Shown here: positions 52,929 to 62,336 of the stretch, piece by piece
Numbering within the stretch: position 1 is the first letter of the stretch
How the letters are laid out: each line of letters opens with the position of its first letter
From: Nitrospira defluvii
GTDB lineage: Bacteria > Nitrospirota > Nitrospiria > Nitrospirales > Nitrospiraceae
NCBI RefSeq assembly: GCF_905220995.1
Contig: NZ_CAJNBJ010000001.1
Coordinates: 434,001-498,000, forward strand
DNA: 64,000 nt
Direction of reading: 5' to 3'
Translations under genes and position numbers: made by a program
Notes under the pieces: model-generated
What the model saw: only the letters and a program-made list of their open reading frames with translations
The model's database searches: none
What the model was told of the DNA's origin: nothing

Positions 52929-54077
52929 ATGCACGTCACCACCACCCGTCTACGAGCCGATCAGTCTTGGTCCCCGGCCCAGCTGTCTCAACTCGATTCC
53001 GACGCCACCCTCCTGCTACTGTTCGGCGCACCAAGCCTGATCGACAAACCGGAACGTCTCCGTCGGGTGCTCGACGCCTGCCCCCGAAGTTCCGTGCTGG
53101 GCTGCTCGACCGCAGGGGAAATTCACGGACGTGAGATTTCAGATGATAGCCTGGTCGTGGCAGCCGTGCGCTTCGATCACACCACGCTCCGCAACGCCAA
53201 CGCATCCGTGCAGACTTCCGCGGACTCCTACGCGGCCGGATGCGCCATCGCCGGGCAACTCAAACAGTCGACGCTTCGAGGCGTACTCGTGCTCTCGGAC
53301 GGCCTGAACGTCAACGGCAGCGAACTCGTCAAAGGCCTCAACGATACGCTGGGAGGAGACGTCGTGGTCACCGGCGGTCTGGCCGGAGATGGGACCGACT
53401 TTAAGCGGACCTGGGTCATCAAAGATCGAGCGCTGGTCGGTGGGTATGTCACGGCGATCGGTTTGTATGGTGACCACGTCAAGCTCGGACACGGCTCCAA
53501 GGGCGGATGGGACAAGTTCGGGCCGGAGCGGCTAGTGACCAAGTCCAAAGGGAATGTGCTGTACGAGTTGGATGGACGCCCAGCTTTGCAGTTATACAAG
53601 GAATATTTAGGGGATCGCGCTGCCGGTCTCCCGGCGACGGGCCTTCTCTTCCCTCTCGCGATTCGAACGTCCGCCTCTGACGGGAAAGTCTTGGTGCGCA
53701 CCATTTTGGCGGTCGACGAAACCGCGCAGTCCATGACCTTCGCGGGGGACATGCCGGAGGGCGTGCTGGCGCAGTTGATGCGCGCAAACTTCGACCGATT
53801 GGTTCAAGGGGCTTCCGAAGCGGCGACCCTTGCCGTCGACCACCAGAACGACGCAGCAACACCGTCTCCTACCCTCTCCATCGCCATCAGCTGCGTGGGG
53901 CGACGGTTGGTTCTCGGGGAACGGACAGAGGAAGAGATTGAAGCCACCTTGGACATTCTGCCGAAAGGCAGCAGTCAGGTCGGCTTCTACTCCTATGGCG
54001 AAATTTCGCCTTACAAGAGCGGAGTCTGCGATCTCCATAATCAAACCATGACCTTGACGACCATCTCCGAACACTAA
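52929..54077 (+). CDS. FIST domain sensory protein
   Basis: 382-residue soluble protein with FIST-N and FIST-C domains. Recognisable segments: VLGCSTAGEIHG near residue 57, VVVTGGLAGDGTDFKRT near 145, FGPERLVTKSKGNVLYELDGRPALQLYKEYLG near 195 and the final FYSYGEISP near 357. FIST domains are proposed to bind small ligands such as amino acids and often accompany signalling proteins. The ATG follows GAGGAG. It lies 5 bp before a large hybrid kinase, which is the likely partner. Confidence 0.9.
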   Translation: MHVTTTRLRADQSWSPAQLSQLDSDATLLLLFGAPSLIDKPERLRRVLDACPRSSVLGCSTAGEIHGREISDDSLVVAAVRFDHTTLRNANASVQTSADSYAAGCAIAGQLKQSTLRGVLVLSDGLNVNGSELVKGLNDTLGGDVVVTGGLAGDGTDFKRTWVIKDRALVGGYVTAIGLYGDHVKLGHGSKGGWDKFGPERLVTKSKGNVLYELDGRPALQLYKEYLGDRAAGLPATGLLFPLAIRTSASDGKVLVRTILAVDETAQSMTFAGDMPEGVLAQLMRANFDRLVQGASEAATLAVDHQNDAATPSPTLSIAISCVGRRLVLGERTEEEIEATLDILPKGSSQVGFYSYGEISPYKSGVCDLHNQTMTLTTISEH

Positions 54078-54082
54078 CGCCG

Positions 54083-57000
54083 ATGCATCCGCTGCTGAAA
54101 CGGCAACTGAAGCGACTGGGGCTGGATGACGCCACGCTCCCTTCATCACTCGAGGTCTGGCAACAGCTGCTCGAACGCATGAGCCGGAGCTATGTGGAAT
54201 CCGACCAGGGACGCGAGCTACTCGAACGCTCGATCGCGCTCTCCGCATCGGAAATGCAAGCGTTGAACGAACAGCTTCGCCGCACATCAGAGAGCCAGCT
54301 CACCGAGGAACGGGATAAACTCCAAACCGTGCTGCGCTCGATGGGCGACGGGCTCTGCGTGGTAGGCGGCCATTGGGACATTGTGTTGCTTAATCCCGAG
54401 GCCGAACGACTCTGGGAACTCAGCGAACAGGAAGTGGTTGGTCGACGGCTTCAAGACATCATCTCATTGTCAGCCGCCTCGGACTCCAACAAGACACTGC
54501 TCCCACAGACTGTGCACAGCGCGCCGACGCAGGAACAATCTTTTCGGACCGACGACGGGGTGCTGACCTCAATTACCGGCCGATCGTTTCCCGTCTCCTG
54601 CGTGTTAGCACCCATCGTGCGAGACGATCACACGGTTGGCGCCGTCCTGGTCTTTCGTGACATCACCGAACGCAAACACATTGAGGACCGTCGCCGCCAC
54701 ACCGAAGAACTGCTCCGGCAACAACAAATTGCGCTGCTCGGGCTGACAAGCAACAGCGTCATCCAGAGTGGCGTGCTTGAGCCCGCTCTACGCGAGATCA
54801 CCCGCGTTGCGGCCGCCACCCTACACGTGCGCCGGTGCAGCATCTGGTTGCTAGGCGAGGACCATGCCGCCCTGCAATGTAAAACGCTCTATGATGTCGG
54901 GGCCGAGACCTATACCTCAGGAACGGAACTCCTCGCACACGATTTCCCAAGCTATTTCTGTGAACTGCTTTCCGAACGCGTCATCGATGCCGCCGATGCT
55001 CAGCACGATCCACGCACCTCCGAATTCACTGCGAGCTACCTGGCGCCCCTTGGGATTACTGCGATGCTCGACATCCCGATCCGCTTCAAAGGAAAACTGG
55101 TCGGGGTACTGTGCCACGAACATGTCGGCACCCTCCGCCCCTGGATGCTGGAAGAACAGCAGTTCGGTCATGCGATTGCCTCGCTCGTCTCCCTGGCGCT
55201 CGAAGCCGTCGAGCGAGTCCATGCCGAAGGCGCGTTGCGCAAGAGCGAGGGCCGAACCAGACTGGTCATCGATACCGCGCTAAGCGCGGTGATCAGCATG
55301 GATGACAAGGGTCGCATCACAGGCTGGAATACCCAAGCCGAGCAGACCTTCGGATGGACCAGTCAGGAAGCCATCGGCCGCTCCATGGCGGACACCATCA
55401 TTCCCCAGACGCACCGTGAGGCGCACCAACGCGGACTCGAGCGTTTTCTCGAGACCGGCGAGGGACCGATTTTAAACAAACGGATCGAAATCACCGCCTT
55501 GCGCCGCGACGGCACGGAGTTTCCGATCGAATTGTCAATCACCCCGCTCCGGCTGGAAAATGCGTACACTTTTACGGCCTTCGTGGTGGATATCTCGGAG
55601 CGCAAACGGGCGGAAGAAGCATTGCGTACCAGCGAAGCCCGTCTGATGATGACGGTCCAGGGCTCGCACATTGGAATTTGGGACTGGAACCTCACCACCG
55701 GCGCCATCTATTTTTCAACGCAATGGAAGAACCAACTCGGCCACGACGACACCACACTCCCCAACACATTCGATGAATGGCGTCTGCGCATTCATCCTGA
55801 AGACCAGCCGTTTGTGCACAAAATCATCCAAACCTGCCTCGATGGTGAACGATCCCACTTCGAGATCGAACACCGTCTGCGGCATCAAGACGGCAGCTAT
55901 CGATGGATCCTCTCTCGTGGCAGCATCATCCGGGACGTGCATGGCGTGGCGGCACGTATGGTCGGCATCCACATCGATACCACCGACCGAAAGCGCAGCG
56001 AGGAAGAACTCCGCGCGGCCAAGGAAGCGGCCGAAGCAGCCAGCACGGCCAAGAGCGAGTTCCTGGCCAACATGAGTCATGAAATCCGCACTCCCATGAA
56101 CGGCGTCCTGGGCACGACTGAACTTCTGCTGAACAGCGCGTTGACGGACAGACAGCGCCATCTGGCGTCGACGGTACACCGGTCGGGACGCACGCTGCTG
56201 GCGATCATCAATGACATTCTGGACTTTTCAAAAATCGAGGCCGGCAAACTCGACCTGGAATGTGTCGGCTTTGATCTTGTACAGGTACTCGAAGAATCGC
56301 TCGAATTGTTCATGGAAGCCGCCCGCCGCAAGAAGCTCCAGCTCACCCAGCAGATCGATGACAAAGTGCCGCGCTACCTGAAAGGCGACCCAGTGCGGTT
56401 TCGTCAGATCCTCATGAATCTCCTGAGCAACGCCATCAAATTCACGGAGAGCGGCGGCATCACACTCGTTGCTGAATTCCTAAGTGGAACCACCACCCAT
56501 GCACAACTGCGATTTGCGGTAACCGATACGGGGATCGGAATTCCGGCTGCGGCAAAGCTGCGCATCTTCGACGCCTTTTCCCAGGCAGACGGGTCCACCA
56601 CCCGGCGATACGGCGGGACCGGACTCGGCCTCTCCATCGCGAAACAACTGGTCGGACTCATGGGCGGATCAATCACGGTAGAGAGCGAGCCCGGGCGCGG
56701 CTCCACATTCGCATTTACTACGCAATTCGAATTGCAACCGCTCGGCTCCGAATCGGCCACAACCCTCGCACGATATTCACCGGCTCCCAACCCATATCTC
56801 ACACCCAACCCTGCCGAGGACCCGACTCATCCACTCCTCTCCCCATCTGAACCGGCCACCCACGTACGGCAACAATCAGCCAGGCGCATTCTCCTGGCAG
56901 AGGACAGTCCTGTGAACCGGGAAGTGGCCGTCGGCATGCTCGAACAATTGGGGTACCTGGTTGAGGTTGCGGAGAACGGCCGGGAGGCGCTCCTGGCAAC

Positions 57001-57721
57001 GGCCGAGAGTCGTTTTGACCTGGTGCTGATGGATTGTCAGATGCCAGAAATGGACGGACTCACGGCAACCGCAGAGATTCGCCGACGCGACGGCGGGTCT
57101 GAACGAGGCAGACTGCCCATTGTTGCATTGACGGCCAACGCCATGCAGGGCGATCGCGAACAATGCCTCGCGGCCGGCATGGATGATTACCTCACGAAAC
57201 CCTATACGCAACTGCAGCTACGCGAAACTGTACAAAAGTGGCTGGGCAAGAAAGCGCCCCTTGTTTCCGCACCTCTACTCAGCAATCAGACGACCGCCGA
57301 TTCCCAGGACTCCACGATGGGAACGCAATCTGTCTCCGAGTCAGCCGCCGAAGCTCCGACACCAGGCATCGACCTCAAAGCCCTCGACGCCATTCGGGCC
57401 TTGCAACGACCCAACCGCCCGAACGTGCTGGCCTCGGTGCTCCGGAAATACCTCGACAATTCCAGAGACAGCGTCGACGCGCTGCGCGATGCCCTCCGCG
57501 CCAACGACCCCGCAGGATTGCAGGCTGTCGCCCACCGCCTCAAATCGAGCAGTGCCCAGCTCGGGGCGCTCGGCCTTGCCGCCCGTTGCAAGGATTTGGA
57601 ACTGATGGGTGCCAGCAAGAACCTCATCGACGCCGAGCGCATTCTTACGGAATTGCAATCCGAATATGCCACCGCCTGTACTGTCTTTCGCAATGAGATC
57701 GCCAAGGAGAAACAACCATGA
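54083..57721 (+). CDS. Hybrid sensor histidine kinase (PAS-GAF-PAS-PAS-HisKA-HATPase-REC-HPt)
   Basis: Soluble kinase of 1212 residues. A helical N-terminus (about 1-75) precedes PAS (75-195), GAF (about 219-373), two more PAS (about 385-505 and 515-640), HisKA with His666 in [16 protein letters not shown], HATPase ([23 protein letters not shown]), one receiver with Asp984 in [11 protein letters not shown] and an HPt domain with His1151 in [12 protein letters not shown]. Catalytic residues are intact. It follows the FIST gene by 5 bp and its stop overlaps the next gene's ATG (ATGA), so the three form one operon. FIST protein probably supplies the signal input. Confidence 0.9.
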   Translation: MHPLLKRQLKRLGLDDATLPSSLEVWQQLLERMSRSYVESDQGRELLERSIALSASEMQALNEQLRRTSESQLTEERDKLQTVLRSMGDGLCVVGGHWDIVLLNPEAERLWELSEQEVVGRRLQDIISLSAASDSNKTLLPQTVHSAPTQEQSFRTDDGVLTSITGRSFPVSCVLAPIVRDDHTVGAVLVFRDITERKHIEDRRRHTEELLRQQQIALLGLTSNSVIQSGVLEPALREITRVAAATLHVRRCSIWLLGEDHAALQCKTLYDVGAETYTSGTELLAHDFPSYFCELLSERVIDAADAQHDPRTSEFTASYLAPLGITAMLDIPIRFKGKLVGVLCHEHVGTLRPWMLEEQQFGHAIASLVSLALEAVERVHAEGALRKSEGRTRLVIDTALSAVISMDDKGRITGWNTQAEQTFGWTSQEAIGRSMADTIIPQTHREAHQRGLERFLETGEGPILNKRIEITALRRDGTEFPIELSITPLRLENAYTFTAFVVDISERKRAEEALRTSEARLMMTVQGSHIGIWDWNLTTGAIYFSTQWKNQLGHDDTTLPNTFDEWRLRIHPEDQPFVHKIIQTCLDGERSHFEIEHRLRHQDGSYRWILSRGSIIRDVHGVAARMVGIHIDTTDRKRSEEELRAAKEAAEAASTAKSEFLANMSHEIRTPMNGVLGTTELLLNSALTDRQRHLASTVHRSGRTLLAIINDILDFSKIEAGKLDLECVGFDLVQVLEESLELFMEAARRKKLQLTQQIDDKVPRYLKGDPVRFRQILMNLLSNAIKFTESGGITLVAEFLSGTTTHAQLRFAVTDTGIGIPAAAKLRIFDAFSQADGSTTRRYGGTGLGLSIAKQLVGLMGGSITVESEPGRGSTFAFTTQFELQPLGSESATTLARYSPAPNPYLTPNPAEDPTHPLLSPSEPATHVRQQSARRILLAEDSPVNREVAVGMLEQLGYLVEVAENGREALLATAESRFDLVLMDCQMPEMDGLTATAEIRRRDGGSERGRLPIVALTANAMQGDREQCLAAGMDDYLTKPYTQLQLRETVQKWLGKKAPLVSAPLLSNQTTADSQDSTMGTQSVSESAAEAPTPGIDLKALDAIRALQRPNRPNVLASVLRKYLDNSRDSVDALRDALRANDPAGLQAVAHRLKSSSAQLGALGLAARCKDLELMGASKNLIDAERILTELQSEYATACTVFRNEIAKEKQP

Positions 57722-58904
57722 ATCCCCTCATATCCGGACGATCCCCCTATGCCCTGGTCACGGATGACGACATCATCATCCGGATGTTCGCCCGCGAAGC
57801 CCTGGAGCAAGTGGGATGGGAGGTGGAAGAGGCGGAGAACGGACGTGACGCCTGTATCGCATTCGAAAAACGTACGCCGGATGTGGTGCTGCTCGACGTG
57901 ATGATGCCCGAGATGGACGGATTCGCTACCTGTGCCGCCTTGCGCCGACTACCGGGCGGTGAACATACCCCCATCCTGATCATGACCGGACTGGACGACT
58001 TTGAGTCCATCACGAAGGCCTACGATGCCGGCGCGACGGATTTTATTGTGAAACCGTTGAACGCGATGCTCCTGACTCACCGCATCCGCTATATGGTGCG
58101 CGCCAATCAGGTTCTGCAGGAGCTCCAGGCCAGTCAAGCCACCCTGACCCAGGCACGAGATGCCGCGATCGAGGGTACCAGACTCAAATCCGAATTCTTG
58201 GCGACCATGAGTCACGAAATCCGTACGCCCATGAATGGCGTGCTGGGCATGACCGATTGGCTGTTGGAGACAGATCTGACACCCGAGCAACTGGATTGCG
58301 CCCAAACGATACGGGCCTCGGGGGATGCCTTGATGGTCATCATCAATGACATTCTGGATTTTTCGAAAATTGAATCCGGGAAGCTGTCGCTCGAGTTACT
58401 GGATTTTGATCTCTCGACCTTCCTCGATCGTGTCATGGCGTTGTTTGCAGAGCGGGCGCAGCGCAAAGGGCTCATCCTCAGCTCACGCATTGCCGACGAT
58501 GTCCCCTCTGCGCTGTGCGGAGATCCAACCCGGCTGCAACAGATCCTCAGCAATTTACTGGCGAACGCGATCAAATTCAGCGAGCTCCGACTCCCAAGTA
58601 CAATGAATCGATAGGGGGTCAGCCCCACGTCACCCATCTCCGGTTTTCCGTCGTCGATAATGGGATCGGCATTGATCCCAGCGCGTTCAGTAAATTGTTT
58701 CAGCCTTTTGTGCAAGCCGACGGCTCGACCACTAGAAAGTACGGAGGCACAGGCTTGGGATTGGCGATTTGTAAACAGCTCGTTGAATTGATGGGAGGAC
58801 ACATCGGAGCCGAGAGCGAGCCTGGCGTCGGCTCGGTGTTTCGTTTTACCGTCCCCCTGCAACTTCCCCAACCCGACATGGAGGGAAAGAGACAAGCCGC
58901 CTGA
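57718..58904 (+). pseudogene. Receiver-histidine kinase, ATPase domain split by a frameshift
   Basis: The first frame (57718-58614, 298 residues) encodes an intact receiver (Asp60 in [12 protein letters not shown], Lys in FIVKPLN), HisKA with His166 in [13 protein letters not shown], and the first part of the HATPase up to [10 protein letters not shown]. It then runs off into a stop at 58612-58614. The remainder of the HATPase ([14 protein letters not shown], then [20 protein letters not shown]) continues in another frame and stops at 58904. The gap between the halves matches the expected ~18 residues if one base is lost or two gained. It may be a genuine inactivation or a sequencing error. 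Alternatively the truncated product may act only as a receiver. It is coupled to the upstream kinase by an ATGA overlap. Confidence 0.82.
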
Positions 58905-58962
58905 CCCCGTTTCCATCACCGCCAGCTCTTGCCGCTTTTCGTACATTGAGCCCAGCCCCAAT

Positions 58963-58986
58963 TGGTGTATCGACATGGATACACCA
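58963..58986. promoter_or_regulatory. Palindromic candidate enhancer-binding (activator) site
   Basis: TGGTGTATC and GATACACCA are perfect 9-bp inverted arms separated by GACATG. The centre lies about 105 bp upstream of the -12 element of the sigma-54 promoter, the usual place for a bacterial enhancer-binding protein. Confidence 0.5.
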
Positions 58987-59065
58987 TGCTGGATTCCTCG
59001 ATACAGTCTTCCGCTATTCTGACGCGCATCCAACCTATCGCATTGATATGTATAAGCAAAGATAA

Positions 59066-59081
59066 TGGCTTAAACTTTGCT
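59066..59081 (+). promoter_or_regulatory. Sigma-54 (-24/-12) promoter of the polysaccharide deacetylase
   Basis: TGGCTTAAACTTTGCT matches TGGC-N7-TTGCT, with GG and GC exactly ten bases apart. It is also framed by an inverted repeat, AAGCAAAG (59054-59061) and CTTTGCTT (59075-59082). Transcription would start near 59092, leaving a leader of about 125 bases. Confidence 0.7.
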
Positions 59082-59216
59082 TTACTTCGTCGCGCGCTCA
59101 TAGTATACAAGCACGTCGAAAGGGGCAGTCACCGTGGACCTCCTCTCCACCATCAACGCCACAACCCTCTCCCTTGCGGCTTTGTAGGCAAAACCCTACA
59201 CATAAGGAACGAGCCC

Positions 59217-60110
59217 TTGCATTGCCTCACATTCGACATTGAAGAACATTTTCAGGTCTCGAGATTTGATTCCCCGATCCGTCGGCGGCACTGGGGGGCA
59301 TTCGAGAGCCGAGTCACTGCCAATACCTGCAAAGTGTTGGAGCTGCTTGCCAGGCATCAAACCAGAGCTACTTTTTTCGTCTTAGGCTGGGTGGCAGAGC
59401 GGCACCCAGGGCTGATTAAGCAAATTGCCGAGTGTGGACATGAGATCGCGTCTCACGGCTACGGTCACGAATTAGTCACTGCTCAAACACCGGAACTGTT
59501 TCGAACCGACGTCAGAAAATCCAAGCAGCTTCTTGAGGACCTCACAGGAGCGCCCATTCAAGGCTACCGCGCCCCAGGGTTCACGATCACCCGCGAAACG
59601 CCATGGGCTCTTCCGATCCTCGCTGAAGAAGGGTACACCTATGACTCCAGCCTCGTTCCCATCCGGCACGAGCACTGCGGGCTGCCCGGGTCAGATCCCT
59701 GGCATCATGTGAAGCAGACCTCCTCCGGCCCCATTTGGGAAGTTCCTCCCTCTACGGTCAATCTCGGCGGGGTGCGAATTCCGATTGCAGGTGGAAGCTA
59801 TTTCCGTCTGCTTCCCTTTGCCGCGCTGTGCGGGCTGATGCGCCGCATCGAACTCAAAGGCCATCCGTTGGTGATGTATTTTCACCCGTGGGAACTTGAC
59901 CCTCAGCAACCGCGAATGGAAGGGCCATTCTTCTCGCAACTGGCTCACTACCTGAACCTGGACAAGATGGAGCCTCGAATCACCACCCTTCTTAACACCT
60001 TCCGCTTCGGACCCATCTCCGAGCAGATCGACCTATCCCCAATTCTCCCCCTCGAGCCAACTGTGTTTCCCGCCATCCCCCCGGCGCAGATCGCTCAGGA
60101 CGTGGCTTAA
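59217..60110 (+). CDS. Polysaccharide deacetylase, exopolysaccharide/PEP-CTERM locus type
   Basis: 297-residue NodB-fold enzyme expected to deacetylate an N-acetylated exopolysaccharide. It begins CLTFDIEEHFQVSRF with the catalytic Asp-Glu region typical of the DUF3473-containing subfamily. ATFFVLGWVAERHPGLI follows, then the metal-binding ASHGYGHELV near residue 82, YRAPGFTIT near 118, YDSSLVPIRH, and the C-terminal MYFHPWELDPQQPR of DUF3473. The TTG at 59217 was chosen because AAGGA lies eight bases before it and homologues start here; an upstream ATG lies before the mapped promoter. No exosortase gene is in the window. Confidence 0.85.
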   Translation: MHCLTFDIEEHFQVSRFDSPIRRRHWGAFESRVTANTCKVLELLARHQTRATFFVLGWVAERHPGLIKQIAECGHEIASHGYGHELVTAQTPELFRTDVRKSKQLLEDLTGAPIQGYRAPGFTITRETPWALPILAEEGYTYDSSLVPIRHEHCGLPGSDPWHHVKQTSSGPIWEVPPSTVNLGGVRIPIAGGSYFRLLPFAALCGLMRRIELKGHPLVMYFHPWELDPQQPRMEGPFFSQLAHYLNLDKMEPRITTLLNTFRFGPISEQIDLSPILPLEPTVFPAIPPAQIAQDVA

Positions 60111-60267
60111 TCCTATCTTTCCGAAACCACAAATCGACGATCAAACACATACGGGGAGACCGCAACCGGCTGGTTCTTCGCCAAATTAGGGATTGCACTG
60201 CCTGGAGAGTTTCAGTACGTTAGGCGCTTCCCTGCAACAGAACGCGCGCGTGGGGCGAGGGAGACCC

Positions 60268-60846
60268 ATGATGGACAAGGCCTGTACGAATCATCGACGA
60301 CATCGTTTCATCACAGCCGGCTTGGCCGTGGTATCCGTGGCGCTTTTGTGCTTCCCGAGGCTTAGCTTGAGTCAGACGGTCGAGGATACCGTCCAGTTCA
60401 TCAGCGACATGGCCAATACACACGGCTTTGTCCGCGCCCTCAGTTGTCGAAATCCTAAGGCAGGAAAACCAACGAAAATCACCGAAATCTACAGCGTGAT
60501 TCCCACAGGCACCAAACTCGGCACCGTCGAACTCAATCATGGGCATGACGAGGTCAATACCGGCTTCACCCACTTCGACCTGCATGACATCGAGTCAATC
60601 GAATATCAGGGCCAGGATACTCGGGACAATAACCTGGTGCTATACGGCGTCCGCCTGACCTGCACCAGTACCGGCCCCTGCATCCTGAAGACCAGCTTCT
60701 GCACGGGCGCGGTGCCTTCGCTCGAAGGGCAATTCGCACAGGATACAATCCTGTTTCGTTCGGCGTCCCACGCGGAACGCATGAGCAAGGCCCTGTCCCA
60801 CCTACTCAGCCTGGTACGAGCACAGCAGCAGATTCAGCCATTCTAA
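60268..60846 (+). CDS. Secreted protein of unknown function
   Basis: 192-residue protein with an N-terminal signal peptide (FITAGLAVVSVALLCFPRLSLSQ, cleavage about residue 36). The mature part has four cysteines (in ALSCRNP, RLTCTSTGPCIL and SFCTGA), which could form two disulfides, and a helical C-terminus (SHAERMSKALSHLLSLVRAQQQ). ATG follows GAGGGAG; the next codon is also ATG. It lies 157 bp after the deacetylase. I recognise no family. Confidence 0.7.
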   Translation: MMDKACTNHRRHRFITAGLAVVSVALLCFPRLSLSQTVEDTVQFISDMANTHGFVRALSCRNPKAGKPTKITEIYSVIPTGTKLGTVELNHGHDEVNTGFTHFDLHDIESIEYQGQDTRDNNLVLYGVRLTCTSTGPCILKTSFCTGAVPSLEGQFAQDTILFRSASHAERMSKALSHLLSLVRAQQQIQPF

Positions 60847-60864
60847 AGTGATGGTCGAGGAGGC

Positions 60865-60894
60865 TGAACCGGCCATTCGTAGAACGGCCGGCTC
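60865..60894. terminator. Possible bidirectional terminator
   Basis: TGAACCGGCC and GGCCGGCTCA form an imperfect stem around ATTCGTAGAAC between two converging genes. No strong T tract on either side. Confidence 0.4.
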
Positions 60895-60913
60895 AGTCTG
60901 GCACGGGACCGCC

Positions 60914-61567
60914 TCATTCGAGAATCGTCACCGTCATTTCCACTCGATCAATTGGGTTGTCACAGGGGCCCTTGTCGGCAGGGCTCGGTGGACCCGCTTG
61001 GCACATGACTCTGGGTAAGGCAACAATCTTATCCGCAACCCCGATCCCTTTGACGACTTCCCCGAAGATCGTATATTTCCGGTCCAAGAATCGCGAGTCC
61101 TCCACAACGATAAAAAACTGGGACCCAGCGCTATCCGGATCCTGCGCACGCGCCATCGACACCACGCCCCGCTTGTGCGGCAGGTCGCTGAATTCGGCCT
61201 TGACGTTATGACCGGGACCACCTTGACCATAGGCCCCCTTTTTCAGGGAGTCCTTGGTATTCGGATCTCCACCCTGGATCATGAATCCCGGAATCACTCG
61301 ATGAAAGATCGTGCCGTTATAAAACCCGGTCTTGGCCAACTTGATGAAGTTTTCCACATGCTTAGGCGCCACATCAGGCAGGAATTTGATCTCGATATCT
61401 CCAAACTTCGTCTTGATCACCGCACGCGCGTTACTCGCGTTCGTCACCTCGCCCCCCGAAGCGGGTGCGGGGTCGGCTGCCACACTGGTCCCTGCTGTGC
61501 CGACTGCCATCACCATACTCAAGACTCCGGCAAGCCCCAAGTGTCCCCACCATTGTTCTTGTGCCAT
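60914..61567 (-). CDS. Periplasmic peptidyl-prolyl cis-trans isomerase (cyclophilin type)
   Basis: 217-residue protein with a signal peptide (LAGVLSMVMAVGTAGTSVA, cleavage about residue 31) and a cyclophilin domain: FYNGTIFHRVIPGFMIQGGDP with the catalytic arginine, then SMARAQDPDSAGSQFFI and YTIFGEVVKG. The ATG at 61565-61567 has a near-perfect AAGGAGG upstream. It accelerates proline isomerisation of exported proteins. It follows rnc on the same strand (36 bp). Confidence 0.93.
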   Translation of the reverse strand: MAQEQWWGHLGLAGVLSMVMAVGTAGTSVAADPAPASGGEVTNASNARAVIKTKFGDIEIKFLPDVAPKHVENFIKLAKTGFYNGTIFHRVIPGFMIQGGDPNTKDSLKKGAYGQGGPGHNVKAEFSDLPHKRGVVSMARAQDPDSAGSQFFIVVEDSRFLDRKYTIFGEVVKGIGVADKIVALPRVMCQAGPPSPADKGPCDNPIDRVEMTVTILE

Positions 61568-61602
61568 TATGCCTCCTTCCTGTCGATCCACTTCGAGCAG
61601 CG

Positions 61603-62310
61603 CTACACAGTTAATTGTTCCAGCGCTTCCTTCGCGGCCATTTGTTCAGCCTCTTTCTTACTATGCCCACACCCGATTCCTCGCATCACACCCAAAATCG
61701 TCAACTCGACCTCAAACACCTTTTCATGATCGGGGCCCGATTCCCGTACCGTCGCATACTGCGGCAAACTCTCAAACCGCTTTTGACACAGTTCCTGCAG
61801 CTGTGTTTTGTAATCTTCCATCCCCGGACGGGCCTGCTCTGCTCGTGCGGCCAGCAACTCCTCTTCCAGGACCCGCAAGGTGAAAGCCCGGCTGGCCTCA
61901 AGTCCCCCGTCGAGATACACCGCCGCAATCAGCGCTTCCAGTGCGTCAGCCAACAACGAATGTTTCTCGCGCCCCTTCGATAACTCCTCGCCTTTTCCCA
62001 ATCGCAAGAGCCGCCCGAGCTTCATCCGTCGAGCAGCCTTGGCCAGCGAAGCTTCGCTGACGAGGTGTGCTTTCAGCTTGGAAAGCCCGCCTTCGTTACT
62101 GCCCGGGAACTCCGCGGCGAGATATTCGCTCATAACCAGCGACAGGACCGCGTCGCCGAGAAACTCGAGACGCTCGTTCTGGGTGCGTTCTTTGGTACGT
62201 CGCTCGTTGGAGTAGGACTTGTGGGTCAGCGCTTCTTCCAGGAGACGAGGCTGATGGAAACGGTAGCCCAACAGACGCTGGACCGCCTCAATTGACGTTG
62301 CGGGCGTCAT
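61603..62310 (-). CDS. rnc: Ribonuclease III
   Basis: Double-strand-specific endoribonuclease for rRNA and mRNA processing (235 residues). The catalytic signature NERLEFLGDAVLSLV is near residue 45 and the second acidic site ADALEALIAAVYLDGG near 121. The C-terminal double-stranded RNA-binding domain (about 160-233) includes GIGCGHSKKEAEQMAAKEAL. It sits 26 bp after fabF, the common fab-rnc order. Confidence 0.96.
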   Translation of the reverse strand: MTPATSIEAVQRLLGYRFHQPRLLEEALTHKSYSNERRTKERTQNERLEFLGDAVLSLVMSEYLAAEFPGSNEGGLSKLKAHLVSEASLAKAARRMKLGRLLRLGKGEELSKGREKHSLLADALEALIAAVYLDGGLEASRAFTLRVLEEELLAARAEQARPGMEDYKTQLQELCQKRFESLPQYATVRESGPDHEKVFEVELTILGVMRGIGCGHSKKEAEQMAAKEALEQLTV

Positions 62311-62336
62311 ACCACCTGACTCACACCCTGGAAGGA

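Larger units (their letters stand above)
58905..59216. other. Regulatory intergenic region before the deacetylase
   Basis: 312 bp holding a palindrome (58963-58986), a sigma-54 promoter (59066-59081), and near the gene a small hairpin TGTAGG-CAAAA-CCCTACA around 59184-59201 in the presumed leader. The reading frame is open upstream of the chosen TTG start but has no signs of coding. Confidence 0.6.

Noticed and set aside
58515-58904. Separate small ATPase-domain gene
   Set aside because: Its start lacks a ribosome site and lies inside the preceding ATPase coding; the sequence completes the split kinase, so a frameshift is the simpler reading.
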